Assembly (NCBI RefSeq): GCF_019880635.1
Contig: NZ_JAINVX010000001.1
Span: forward strand, 1,530,001-1,594,000
Direction: 5' to 3'
Length of the DNA stretch: 64,000 nucleotides
Source of the DNA: Hanstruepera marina
Lineage (GTDB): Bacteria; Bacteroidota; Bacteroidia; Flavobacteriales; Flavobacteriaceae
Part shown: piece by piece, positions 23,938 to 32,156 of the stretch
Layout of the letters: every line of letters begins with the position of its first letter
Numbering within the stretch: position 1 is the stretch's first letter
The notes under the pieces: generated by a model
Told to the model about the DNA's origin: nothing
What the model saw: the letters and a program-made list of their open reading frames with translations, nothing else
Databases searched by the model: none
Translations under genes and position numbers: made by a program

Positions 23938-26571
23938 TTACATTTTATTTATTAATCCTAAATCAGGATTTTTCTTCTGAAAAAGATGTTTTGCTCTACA
24001 TTTCTTTGCTAATAAAGTCAAAATTCTTTTGTCACCTAATTCAGTTGCAATAAAATCAATATTATAATTTAAAGTGATTAACACATCAGATAAGAAGAAA
24101 GAATTTTTGTCAAGATTAATTATGTAATTATCAATTACCTTGTTCCAATTCTTAGGCCTTTCAGCAATAATAAGTAACATTAATTCGTGCTTTATTAAAC
24201 TATTTGATTCGTTTTCGGCTTTTTTAATAAGTAATGGACCCATTTTTACCGAAAATAAATCATCTTTAAAAATTCTTACAACGTTTGTTGGGACAGCTAA
24301 TAATACTGCTTTTCGTTTTTCTTCTGGATCATCTATCATAAAATTATCATCGGCTAACTCAAATTTTGCCCCTTCGAAAGTAGCGTTTCCCCTATCAGCG
24401 AGTATAGGTGATAGAGCTATTAAAAGCTTATTGATTTCAAGCCAGGCATTTGTAATACTATTCAAGAGATCAGATTTAATTTTTGGGTCGACAAAATCAC
24501 TGTTTCTGAGTGCACGAGAGGAAGCCGAAACTTGTTGCATCAGAACTAAAAATGAATAATCCCTTAATACAGAATTAATCACTTGATTGTATGGTTTAAT
24601 TTGATTGTAATATTTGTCACTATGTTTGTCTTTTACTTCATCTGGCAAACCCGATAAAACAACATCTTGACTTATTTTTTCTTCTTCTCTTTTTAGGCTT
24701 TCAACTTCTGGCGTCCAAGAAAATGATTTGTATGGATTAATTGTATCAGGAATATTAACTTTTGATTTTACAGTTTGTAAAGTTTCTGTTAAATCATCAT
24801 TTAATGTTAATAAAGCATCATCCCGATTTCTATCAATGCCAGTATAAAATTCGATTATTTCAGGATAATCGACGTATTTTTTTTGTGAATATACTATGTC
24901 TAAAAACTCTTTGTTTAATTTCATTCTTTGGGCAATAAAATAAAAGACCCAATATGAGTTTCTAAAGTATATTTTTTCAGTAAATTTATTTTTGTTTAGG
25001 ATAGAATTGTCAATTAACAGGTTTAAAAGATATGACAAATCAAGTTCAATGAAATTTTGATCACAAAATTCTTTAAGGACAGATTTAAATGTTGATTCTG
25101 TAAATTCAAAGTCATTCTTTAAAACTAAACACTGGCAAAAGTATCCAAGCACATAATTACAATCCTTTATATCAGGTTTTTTATCATGATATGTTGGTAT
25201 TTCATAGTCTTCAAAAATTGATGATAATATAGTCTCAAGAAGTTTTGTTCTATTAATTGGTGAATATTCTGAACCTATCCTTGAAGAGGCCCGTAAAACA
25301 CTCAAACAATTTTTTACTGTACGATGAAGATTTAAAACTTCTAAATCTTTTGTGACTTTATCTAAAATAGTATCATTATCTTCTTGGATAGATTTATTTT
25401 TCGCATAGGAATTTACAACTGACCTTAATTCATTTTTAGGAAGGGGTAACAAATAATAATTTGTAAAAGATCTTTTAATTTCAACTTTATCATCTTCATC
25501 CGATTTCAGAAAAAAGTTGTTATCGAGTGTATTTAATATTATAATAGGTATATCTGTAAATTCAGTACAGACATTTTTGATTAAAGGCATAATACCTAAT
25601 TCCTCAAAGCAAACAGAATCAAGAATGATACAGTTAATTTCGGTTATGTTCTTTTTAAAATACTCTTGTGATTCTTTAGTTAAATCTTTTATTACCTTAT
25701 GTTTTTTTGTGTTTTTAGTATCTAAATACAAGAATGTCTTTCCTTTATTCCATGCTTCCAATTTTAAATAATGAGCTAAAGAAGTAAGACCAAATTCAGT
25801 TGGTGCCTTTATTATTATATCTTGAGGGTCATTAATTATTGAGCTAACCTCTATTTTATTTTCTAAATTTTTATTAGGGTTATTTGGAACTGCTCTTTTT
25901 GAACTTATTATTGGTTCAATCCAAACTGGGCTTTTTTCATTGTATGTTTTGAGTGAAATTTCTAAATCCTTTTTTAACTTATCAAGAATTAAATCCACTT
26001 CTTGAACCTTTTCGACTGGATTTGATAAAGGGGAATTTTCTTTGATGAATAATTCCAATTTTTGTTTTAGTAACCTTTTGAAATCCTCTTCATTTTCAAA
26101 ATCAACATACAAGCCATTGTCTTGAATTCGGTTCTTAAAATCTTTTACTTTTTTTCTTTGTTTAACAATTTCTTCAATTTCTGGGTTATCTATGTCAACT
26201 TCGTCCTTTCCAAAAAAGAAAATAATTTTAGGCTCAATATTTTGGGAATTTTTCTTTCTTTCTAATGCATCATTGAACTCGTGCTCTGTTCCACTACCTG
26301 CTTTTTTAGTTGGATGTCCAAATCTGTTTTTCATTAATCCAATAAAAATATCATAGTTTGATTTTTCAATATGCTCATCTATAATTTCTTGACCGTTCGC
26401 ACCCATATCAGGCAATACATCATTTTCCCACATAAATGGTTTGAAGTTTAAACCTAAATGTTGTGCTAGCCCATTATTAATTTCCTGAATAATTTCCTCG
26501 CAAATTTCTCTTTCTAATTTACAATCACCAGGCGAAGAAATAAAGCACTTAAATATTTTCAATAATTCCAT
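23938..26571 (-). CDS. DUF4062 + degenerate STAND-like P-loop protein, putative immune gene
   Basis: A large solitary protein of 877 residues. Residues 5-105 match DUF4062: KIFKCFISSPGDCKLEREIC, YDIFIGLMKNRFGHPT and GSGTEHEFNDALE, a Rossmann/TIR-like domain found at the N terminus of STAND NTPases. Residues about 215-450 look like a STAND-type P-loop module: WIEPIISSKR, a Walker A-like IIIKAPTEFGLTSLAHYL in which the usual GK(S/T) Lys is replaced by Leu, and a Walker B-like INCIILDSV. The C-terminal half is helical and probably a sensor. No signal peptide or membrane helix. It is AT-rich beside G+C-richer genes, which hints at horizontal gain. An anti-phage role is inferred from the architecture; the domain calls are by eye. 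Confidence 0.8.
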   Translation of the reverse strand: MELLKIFKCFISSPGDCKLEREICEEIIQEINNGLAQHLGLNFKPFMWENDVLPDMGANGQEIIDEHIEKSNYDIFIGLMKNRFGHPTKKAGSGTEHEFNDALERKKNSQNIEPKIIFFFGKDEVDIDNPEIEEIVKQRKKVKDFKNRIQDNGLYVDFENEEDFKRLLKQKLELFIKENSPLSNPVEKVQEVDLILDKLKKDLEISLKTYNEKSPVWIEPIISSKRAVPNNPNKNLENKIEVSSIINDPQDIIIKAPTEFGLTSLAHYLKLEAWNKGKTFLYLDTKNTKKHKVIKDLTKESQEYFKKNITEINCIILDSVCFEELGIMPLIKNVCTEFTDIPIIILNTLDNNFFLKSDEDDKVEIKRSFTNYYLLPLPKNELRSVVNSYAKNKSIQEDNDTILDKVTKDLEVLNLHRTVKNCLSVLRASSRIGSEYSPINRTKLLETILSSIFEDYEIPTYHDKKPDIKDCNYVLGYFCQCLVLKNDFEFTESTFKSVLKEFCDQNFIELDLSYLLNLLIDNSILNKNKFTEKIYFRNSYWVFYFIAQRMKLNKEFLDIVYSQKKYVDYPEIIEFYTGIDRNRDDALLTLNDDLTETLQTVKSKVNIPDTINPYKSFSWTPEVESLKREEEKISQDVVLSGLPDEVKDKHSDKYYNQIKPYNQVINSVLRDYSFLVLMQQVSASSRALRNSDFVDPKIKSDLLNSITNAWLEINKLLIALSPILADRGNATFEGAKFELADDNFMIDDPEEKRKAVLLAVPTNVVRIFKDDLFSVKMGPLLIKKAENESNSLIKHELMLLIIAERPKNWNKVIDNYIINLDKNSFFLSDVLITLNYNIDFIATELGDKRILTLLAKKCRAKHLFQKKNPDLGLINKM

Positions 26572-26689
26572 AAACGTATTTTAATTTGTTTTTTTGATGT
26601 TAAAAAAGGGGAAATTGTTCAATTTTATTTAATTAATCAAACATTGTTATAATAACATTAAGACAAGTGAGCAAGATAACTTTTTAAAA

Positions 26690-26786
26690 CTATAAATAAA
26701 ATACGTACATATACGTAGTTTTTGTCTCATAGTTGGGTAAGGTCTGCGCCAGGTATTATTAAGGTTTCCTTAAGGTCAACCCGTGA
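26690..26786 (-). repeat. 11-bp phased GGTC repeat, copy 1 (four units)
   Basis: GGT occurs at 26741, 26752, 26763 and 26774, exactly 11 bp apart, in the pattern AAGGTCTGCGC / CAGGTATTATT / AAGGTTTCCTT / AAGGTCAACCC. A conserved flank TACGTAGTTTTTGTCTCATA precedes it. It lies about 165 bp upstream of the STAND-like gene start (26571, minus) in a 276-bp spacer with no gene. Confidence 0.85.
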
Positions 26787-26847
26787 ATTCCTATAAAATT
26801 AAAACAGATAAATCAGTAGTATCGGTATGTTAAACGCTATCATTAGA

Positions 26848-28059
26848 TTATAAATCTACGGTAATATTAAAATATAGATCTTTATATCCCATAAAATTCT
26901 CATAGGCTATTCCGAAATAAATTCTATAAAGAGGGAATTCATAATTAAAATTAATTGACTTGCTTATGTCAGCCGTGTAATTAATTTGACTGCCAATTAT
27001 TGAAGTTGAAACGGCCGTACTTATTTTGGCTTTAGAAAACCTTTTGGATGCAAAAAAATGGCCTCCAATTTTATCGTAATTTCTGCCTATGTAGTCTAAT
27101 CCAATGCCGAGACCTATATTTTTTTTTAGATTCAAACCATACTTAATTTGATGGTTTTCAAATTTCTTTTTTGTGTTATTTATATTTACAAGTCTATTCT
27201 GATAGTTATAGGCTATATAATCTGAAAGTTCTGAATTTATGTGAAAGATATTCCATTTGGCTATTTGAAAATTCAAATGATGAAATCCGTCATTGTTAAA
27301 ATTGTATTGTATTGATGCGCTTCCGTTTATTTTCGTGTTTCCGATATATGTTGCAGAATAAGAAGAGAAAAAGCCTAAGGGTAATTTTGTAGCACCACTA
27401 TACCCCAATTCTAAAGCATTAGATATATAGCACATATTTAATAGTCCTCCGGAGTTATAACAGCCTTTCTTTGGTAATGTATTTTCAAAAGATGTATAAA
27501 CCTCTCTTAACTTTAAGGTATCAGATAGTTGTTTGATTAAATCTACAACAATTAATGCTTCTGGAATTGATTTTTGGGTAGAAGGCGTCCAATAGTTTTT
27601 TATCCAATAGTTTAGTTTATCAGAGTGTTCTATGATGTAAGTGGTTCCATCTAGACCGTGTCTCCAATTTTCTATATCATCATCAGATGGGAGAACTAAA
27701 ATTTTAGAGTTTTGAACTATGTCATAAATATCTGCAGATTGTATTGGTGTTAGAGATATTTTATTTATTAATGTATCAGTTGGACTGCCATGGGCATTTT
27801 TAGTGTGAAAAGTATAATTGGTAATTGAGCCATTGATTTCGGAACTGTTTTTTGAAATTTCAATTACTTGGCCATGATTCCAAAATCTAAAATTAAAGTC
27901 GTCAGCAGATTTTTCAAAATCCTTTAAGTCTAATGTTTTTTGAAATCCATTAATTCTGTTATAAGCATAAGTGGTGTCTCCTTGTATTTCTTTCGATTGC
28001 GAAAACAAAGCCTGAAATAATAGTAAAGTCGGAACCATGATTATTTGTAGTTTTTTCAT
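26848..28059 (-). CDS. Hypothetical secreted protein with probable beta-barrel C terminus
   Basis: About 403 residues from the ATG at 28059, which starts a good signal peptide (KKLQIIMVPTLLLFQALFSQ); an ATG two codons earlier is also possible. The N-terminal third has no known motif. Residues about 200-403 alternate hydrophobic and polar residues and end with IYFGIAYENFMGYKDLYFNI, as in outer-membrane barrels. Four Cys near KKGCYNSGGLLNMCYISNAL. Function unknown. It is followed downstream by repeat copy 1. Confidence 0.7.
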   Translation of the reverse strand: MKKLQIIMVPTLLLFQALFSQSKEIQGDTTYAYNRINGFQKTLDLKDFEKSADDFNFRFWNHGQVIEISKNSSEINGSITNYTFHTKNAHGSPTDTLINKISLTPIQSADIYDIVQNSKILVLPSDDDIENWRHGLDGTTYIIEHSDKLNYWIKNYWTPSTQKSIPEALIVVDLIKQLSDTLKLREVYTSFENTLPKKGCYNSGGLLNMCYISNALELGYSGATKLPLGFFSSYSATYIGNTKINGSASIQYNFNNDGFHHLNFQIAKWNIFHINSELSDYIAYNYQNRLVNINNTKKKFENHQIKYGLNLKKNIGLGIGLDYIGRNYDKIGGHFFASKRFSKAKISTAVSTSIIGSQINYTADISKSINFNYEFPLYRIYFGIAYENFMGYKDLYFNITVDL

Positions 28060-28129
28060 ATGCATTTAATGAAGGATTTCATGATTATAAGAGTAAAAAA
28101 GTAACCATAGAAAGTATTTAACAACTTTT

Positions 28130-28840
28130 TTACTCGATTATAAACTTCACATTCACTTTTGTTGAAAATGTCATTTTATCAAAATCAATAATCATGTTTC
28201 CATTTGCACGATTACCATAAATACCTGAAGCACTTCTTATATGAAATCCAGCTATTTCACCTTTCCATGGGTTTTCACTTGATTCAGTTTCAATATCAGA
28301 AATATAAATTGCTTTCCCAATTTTTTGATTTAGTGGCGCAACCATATTTTCCGCATTTAGCTTCGCCTTTGCGATGGCTTTCGCTCGTAAGTCAAGCAAT
28401 AATAGTTTAGATTTTGAGTATTCTGTTTTAGAAATTGATACGTTGGAAATCTCTACGCGCTCTAAATCTGCCATTACGTGTCCAACGGTTTCAGCATCTT
28501 TTAAAACCAGAGCATACATTTTCGTTTTTAATACTTTTTGACCAGAAAGAAAATATTTTTTGAATTCGCTACTATAATCTAATACAGATAATGAGTTTTC
28601 CATATTAATATTTAATGACTTTAGAACCCTAAACATCGCAGCCTCTAATTCTTCTGTTGATTTTCTGTTACGGTTATCTTCTTCATTTAAGATTATCATT
28701 AAATGAATTTTATCTGGCGTAACTAAAGTGTCAACTTCTACAATGGTTTCTAGAAAAGGTTGGTCGATAAAATTTTTGGTTTGCGATTGACTTTGTAAAG
28801 TCAAAAACACGATGATGAGTAAAAGTCCTAATTTTTTCAT
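28130..28840 (-). CDS. SIMPL (DUF541) domain periplasmic protein
   Basis: A protein of 236 residues with a Sec signal peptide (KKLGLLLIIVFLTLQSQSQ). The SIMPL pattern is seen in IVEVDTLVTPDKIHLMIILN, VEISNVSISKTEYSKSK and the helix LRAKAIAKAKLNAENMVAPL followed by GKAIYISD. Related proteins are oxidative-stress or macromolecule-interacting envelope factors. It is probably monocistronic; an 11-bp repeat element lies about 180 bp upstream. Confidence 0.87.
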   Translation of the reverse strand: MKKLGLLLIIVFLTLQSQSQTKNFIDQPFLETIVEVDTLVTPDKIHLMIILNEEDNRNRKSTEELEAAMFRVLKSLNINMENSLSVLDYSSEFKKYFLSGQKVLKTKMYALVLKDAETVGHVMADLERVEISNVSISKTEYSKSKLLLLDLRAKAIAKAKLNAENMVAPLNQKIGKAIYISDIETESSENPWKGEIAGFHIRSASGIYGNRANGNMIIDFDKMTFSTKVNVKFIIE

Positions 28841-28974
28841 TTGTTTAATTAATTTAATTCAATATTCGTTTTCTTTCGCCGAAACTATAATACCATCTGG
28901 GTTACTAAAAGTTAGAATGAGTGAATGGACCTTTCCATTTAGGGAGTTCGTAATTAGGTCTTTTTTTCTAAATG

Positions 28975-29076
28975 CTCTATAGGTATTTATGTAGTTTTTT
29001 TACCTCATAGTTCGGTAAGGTCTACGTCAGGTCTTATTAAGGTCTCCTTAAGGTCTCCTTCAGGTCAACCCGTTGC
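28975..29076 (-). repeat. 11-bp phased GGTC repeat, copy 2 (five units)
   Basis: GGT at 29019, 29030, 29041, 29052 and 29063 gives five perfectly phased 11-bp units (AAGGTCTACGT, CAGGTCTTATT, AAGGTCTCCTT, AAGGTCTCCTT, CAGGTCAACCC). The flank is TATGTAGTTTTTTTACCTCA. It is the longest copy and lies about 180 bp upstream of the SIMPL gene start (28840, minus). Confidence 0.88.
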
Positions 29077-29214
29077 ATTCCTGCCTTTCGACAAACGCTC
29101 AAGATAAACTCCGGCAGGAAATCGAAGATTCAGCGAAGCTAATCCATTTTAGATCCTGAAACAAGTTCAGGATGACAAGATAATATAATATAAACCTAAT
29201 TCCTGCAAAGCAAA
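29077..29214. repeat. Interspersed intergenic repeat, copy C
   Basis: A mosaic of modules shared with other copies: ATTCCTGCCTTTCGACAAAC / GCTCAAGATAAACTCCGGCA / GGAA (a long imperfect hairpin), then ATCGAAGATTCAGCGAAGCT, then the palindrome TCCTGAAACAAGTTCAGGA with TGACAAG, then ATTCCTGCAAAG. It directly abuts 11-bp repeat copy 2. Together they fill the 378-bp gap 28841-29218, in which I see no gene. Confidence 0.8.
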
Positions 29215-29218
29215 TCCA

Positions 29219-30340
29219 CTATTTAACAAGCTGATAAATCCCATTTACAAACTCATAATGCTTATACGGCAAATTACTTTGATTCACAGAAACCACCATC
29301 GTAATACCCGTTTCCGGATTATAAAATACATCACTGCCCCAAAATCCTGAATGCCCATAAAAACGAACACCATCAAAATTGTAAAGAAACATACCAAAAC
29401 CATAGCGATCTCTGGAATCCGTAATCATAGCCTGAAATAAGCTATCCGTTTTAATCAATTGCTTATCAAAAAGCGCTTTCATAAACAGGTTGAGGTCGTA
29501 GGTGGTAGACACCAGCCCACCACCAGCCCAATCAAAGGAGGTATTAATGTCGGCATTAACTTCTATATCACCCAGATACAAACTTGGGAAAGCCAACGTA
29601 TTGGTAGCGGCTTCATGATACTCCAAATACGTATGGCTCATACCCACAGGCACTAAAATGTAGGTTCTAAAGGCTTCAGCCAGTGGCATAGCGCGATATT
29701 TCTCAATGATAAGCCCGAGTAGAAAGTAATTCATGTCAGAGTAGTAGAAACCGTCTCCAGGCTTAAAATGCGCACGATTATGCAAATCAAACTGATAATA
29801 GGTGTCAAATAGGTCTTGAACCGTCCACAGTTTTTGAGGGTTTTCAAAGAAGAGTCCCATAAACTCATCTTGGGTATCAGTAAAAATATCGGCTAATCCC
29901 GACGTGTGATTGAGCAATTGACGCACGGTAATATCATGACCGTAACTTTGGCCATCAAGTAGTAGCAGTTTATCAAACCCCACAAATGTTTTGTCACCAA
30001 TCAACTTGACAACAGGGTCATCCAATCGGAGTTTGCCATCTTCAACCAATTGTAGAATAAGCGTAGCCGTAAACAGTTTCGTGATGCTAGCAATTTTAAA
30101 GGGACTATTGGGACTTACAGCCGTATCATCTGAAACCGACAGTTGTCCAAAGCCTTTATGGTAAACAAAATCCTGCTTCTCATTTTCCAGATAGACCAGA
30201 ATATTGGCAACAGGCTGATCGGGATTTTCCGATAAATGGGTCTTAAAATACGTGTCCAGCTTTTGGCTTAAGTTTTGGGCAGGCACCATAGCAACGATGG
30301 CAAGGGTAAAAAGGACTAATAATAGTGTTGTTTTTTTCAT
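29219..30340 (-). CDS. Beta-lactamase-class-C-fold serine hydrolase
   Basis: 373 residues from the ATG at 30340, which starts a proper signal peptide (KKTTLLLVLFTLAIVAMVPA); the ATG at 30361 only adds polar residues. The catalytic SxxK is in KIASITKLFTATLIL, the YxN-like motif in FYYSDMNYFLLG, and the final HSGFWGS replaces the KTG box as usual in esterase/DD-peptidase-like members. It is periplasmic; the substrate (peptidoglycan, ester or D-amino-acid amide) is unknown. It follows the Crp-type regulator by 53 bp on the same strand. Confidence 0.92.
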   Translation of the reverse strand: MKKTTLLLVLFTLAIVAMVPAQNLSQKLDTYFKTHLSENPDQPVANILVYLENEKQDFVYHKGFGQLSVSDDTAVSPNSPFKIASITKLFTATLILQLVEDGKLRLDDPVVKLIGDKTFVGFDKLLLLDGQSYGHDITVRQLLNHTSGLADIFTDTQDEFMGLFFENPQKLWTVQDLFDTYYQFDLHNRAHFKPGDGFYYSDMNYFLLGLIIEKYRAMPLAEAFRTYILVPVGMSHTYLEYHEAATNTLAFPSLYLGDIEVNADINTSFDWAGGGLVSTTYDLNLFMKALFDKQLIKTDSLFQAMITDSRDRYGFGMFLYNFDGVRFYGHSGFWGSDVFYNPETGITMVVSVNQSNLPYKHYEFVNGIYQLVK

Positions 30341-30393
30341 CAGATTATATATTTCTGGCAAAACTAAACAGACCGATTCTAATGTGAGTTGAC

Positions 30394-30972
30394 CTAGGTC
30401 AATTCGTGCTTTTTTCGTATTCGGCTTAAGCGTTCTTTTGATATCCCCAGAAAAGAGGCAATATCTTTTAGTGGTATTTTGTTCACCAGTTTGGGTTGCT
30501 TTAGCAACAGATTGATATAGTTCTCTTCGGCAGTATAGGCTTTGGATTCCATATGCCGTTTAATCAGCACATCAATATATTCTAACAGAATAGATTGCAT
30601 GATTCGCTCTGAAAACTTCTGATTCTCGATTTGCTTATAAAAGGCCTCACGCGAAATTTTCAGGCAAGTGGTATTGCAAATGGCATCAATGGTTTCTTTA
30701 CTAGGTACAGATGCAATAAAAGAAATGGGTGACGCTTCCAAGTCACCTGGAAAGGTAAAACCAAGCACCACTTCCTTATCATTCACAAGTCGCCACGTTC
30801 TTAAAATACCATCTTCCACCAAGAGTATAAAATCGGCTTTACCACCTTCTGTAAAGACCACCTCATCCTTCTTGTAAGAGACCTGGGTGCCAATAGCACG
30901 TAAAGCATTCAGAAACTGCTGATAGTTATCGGAGTCTCTAATGGTATTGGCCGTATTGTGGTTGAGATTCAT
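30394..30972 (-). CDS. Crp/Fnr family transcriptional regulator
   Basis: A regulator of 192 residues. The cyclic-nucleotide-binding-like jelly roll (about 25-120) has KDEVVFTEGGKADFILLVED and GDLEASPISFIA; it lacks the R-x-S/T phosphate motif of true cAMP receptors, so the ligand is unknown. A C-terminal winged helix is LKDIASFLGISKERLSRIRK. This is the short Bacteroidota subgroup often linked to a target gene; here the hydrolase next to it is a candidate target. An 11-bp repeat element lies about 140 bp upstream. Confidence 0.92.
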   Translation of the reverse strand: MNLNHNTANTIRDSDNYQQFLNALRAIGTQVSYKKDEVVFTEGGKADFILLVEDGILRTWRLVNDKEVVLGFTFPGDLEASPISFIASVPSKETIDAICNTTCLKISREAFYKQIENQKFSERIMQSILLEYIDVLIKRHMESKAYTAEENYINLLLKQPKLVNKIPLKDIASFLGISKERLSRIRKKHELT

Positions 30973-31080
30973 TGGTTTTAAATTGGTGTATGATTTTTAA
31001 ATCAGGAGTAGCTATAAAACATAGCACAACTTTTGAATAAACGAAGTTACCTTTTTTAACCCATAAATTCAATACATAGG

Positions 31081-31136
31081 GATACGTAGTTTTTTGATCA
31101 TTGCTTGGTAAGGTCTCCGTCAGGTCAACTCGTTGT
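31081..31136 (-). repeat. 11-bp phased GGTC repeat, copy 3 (two units)
   Basis: GGTC at 31112 and 31123, 11 bp apart (AAGGTCTCCGT, CAGGTCAACTC), with the same flank TACGTAGTTTTTTGATCATT. It is the shortest copy, about 140 bp upstream of the Crp-type gene start (30972, minus). Confidence 0.82.
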
Positions 31137-31472
31137 CATTCCATACTTGATACGGAAATCGAAGATTCAGCGAAGCTAATCTATTTTAGATCCTGAATTA
31201 CGTTTCGAGAGCATTTCGACAGGCTCAATGTGACACCTCAACGCTCGTTCAGGATGACAAGTTAGTTTAAACCCCATTCCTGCCTTTCGACAAAAGCTCA
31301 AGATAAACTCCAGCAGGAAAAAAAGTGACCTACTCAATCTAGTCGTTAAGAATAGTCCATAGCCATAATTTAAGGTGGGTTCACCCGTGTTTACGCCATA
31401 CACTAGCCATACTTAAGCTATGCACTAGCCGTACTTGATACCTCTCCTAAAGTACAAGGTATAATCTATAGC
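31137..31472. repeat. Interspersed repeat copy D and remaining non-coding DNA
   Basis: Modules shared with copy C are in the same order (ATCGAAGATTCAGCGAAGCT, then TTTTAGATCCTGAA, then GTTCAGGATGACAAG, then ATTCCTGCCTTTCGACAAAA). The central palindrome is split by about 50 bp of unrelated DNA (about 31198-31247), which itself contains TTTCGACAGGCTCAATGTGA. From 31321 to 31472 I see only a short tandem (CACTAGCCATACTT / CACTAGCCGTACTT) and no gene; the open frame here is a by-product of the repeats. Confidence 0.75.
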
Positions 31473-32072
31473 CTAAACCTTGTTTTCAAATTCTGGGCAA
31501 TCTAAACGTATTTCTGTGTCCAATAAGGGCTTGTTTAATAGGTTGCAAAAGTGGTTGTCGTCTGGTTTACTGTAGTATTTACAACCAAAGCACATACGTT
31601 GTACACTTAATATACCCGTTCGGTTTAGGGTATAAATAACAGTGCTTAAGGCCTTAAACAAATGGTCCTGTGCAAGCGGGTCTATACTGCTTAATGCCGT
31701 TTGAATAGGGTTGGCAAATTCTTCGGTTTCTTTTACAATGCGTTTACCAGCATCGGTTAATTGAACGGTATAGCTTCTGCTATCTGTAGTGGAGTATCCT
31801 TTTTCAATAAACCCTTTATGGTTTAAAACCTTAATGGCATCGCTAATGGTTGGTTTGGTTACGTTAAACTCACTGGCCAAATGGCTGACGTTGCAGAGGT
31901 CGTCGTTATGGTTATCAACAAATAACACGATTTGAATTTGAATAGGACTTAAACCCAACTGCTTGGCTTTATCCCAAAGCAAAACTTTAAAGGCTTCAGA
32001 AATCCGCTGCAAGGCCACAACAATTTTACTGTTAGTGTCTTGGTTTTCTAAATTAAAGGGTGTGTTGTTCAT
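31473..32072 (-). CDS. MarR family repressor with C-terminal four-cysteine module
   Basis: A regulator of 199 residues. The winged helix (about 30-140) has VSHLASEFNVTKPTISDAIK as recognition region and KGYSTTDSRSYTVQLTDAGK as the wing. A tail not typical of MarR carries Cys in C-x2-C-x11-C-x15-C (CFGCKYYS, HFCNLL, LDCPEF), likely a zinc or iron-sulfur site. It is encoded 84 bp after a small thioredoxin-like protein. Both genes have a promoter with the palindrome TTAGGATTCCTAA or a one-mismatch form, so autorepression in response to redox or metal is the obvious inference. Confidence 0.9.
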   Translation of the reverse strand: MNNTPFNLENQDTNSKIVVALQRISEAFKVLLWDKAKQLGLSPIQIQIVLFVDNHNDDLCNVSHLASEFNVTKPTISDAIKVLNHKGFIEKGYSTTDSRSYTVQLTDAGKRIVKETEEFANPIQTALSSIDPLAQDHLFKALSTVIYTLNRTGILSVQRMCFGCKYYSKPDDNHFCNLLNKPLLDTEIRLDCPEFENKV

Positions 32073-32112
32073 AATACAAAAAGATGCCTATTAACGTTAA
32101 GCAGTCAATAGG

Positions 32113-32143
32113 CAAATCTAATAAATTTAGGAATCCTAACAAA
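32113..32143 (-). promoter_or_regulatory. Consensus promoter of the marR gene with embedded palindromic operator
   Basis: On the minus strand TTTG (32140-32143), 19 bp, and TAGATTTG (32113-32120) form a perfect Bacteroidota promoter. The spacer contains the palindrome TTAGGATTCCTAA (32127-32139). A second inverted repeat GCCTATT (32086-32092) / AATAGGC (32107-32113) straddles the predicted start of transcription. Binding by the adjacent MarR protein is inference. Confidence 0.82.
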
Positions 32144-32156
32144 TAAGAACAAAAAA

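Noticed and set aside
24140-24559. A 139-residue plus-strand frame inside the STAND-like gene
   Set aside because: It is antisense to the C-terminal part of the 877-residue protein and has no signal, domain or promoter of its own.
26741-29073. The phased GGTC arrays read as a CRISPR array
   Set aside because: Units are 11 bp with no spacers, 2-5 copies only, and there are no cas genes in the window.
31176-31403. A 75-residue minus-strand reading frame rich in CHPERALR / HIEPVEML-type phrases
   Set aside because: It is a translation of the interspersed repeat copy D. Such phrases arise whenever this palindromic repeat is read in frame; no start context, promoter or protein-like pattern supports a gene.
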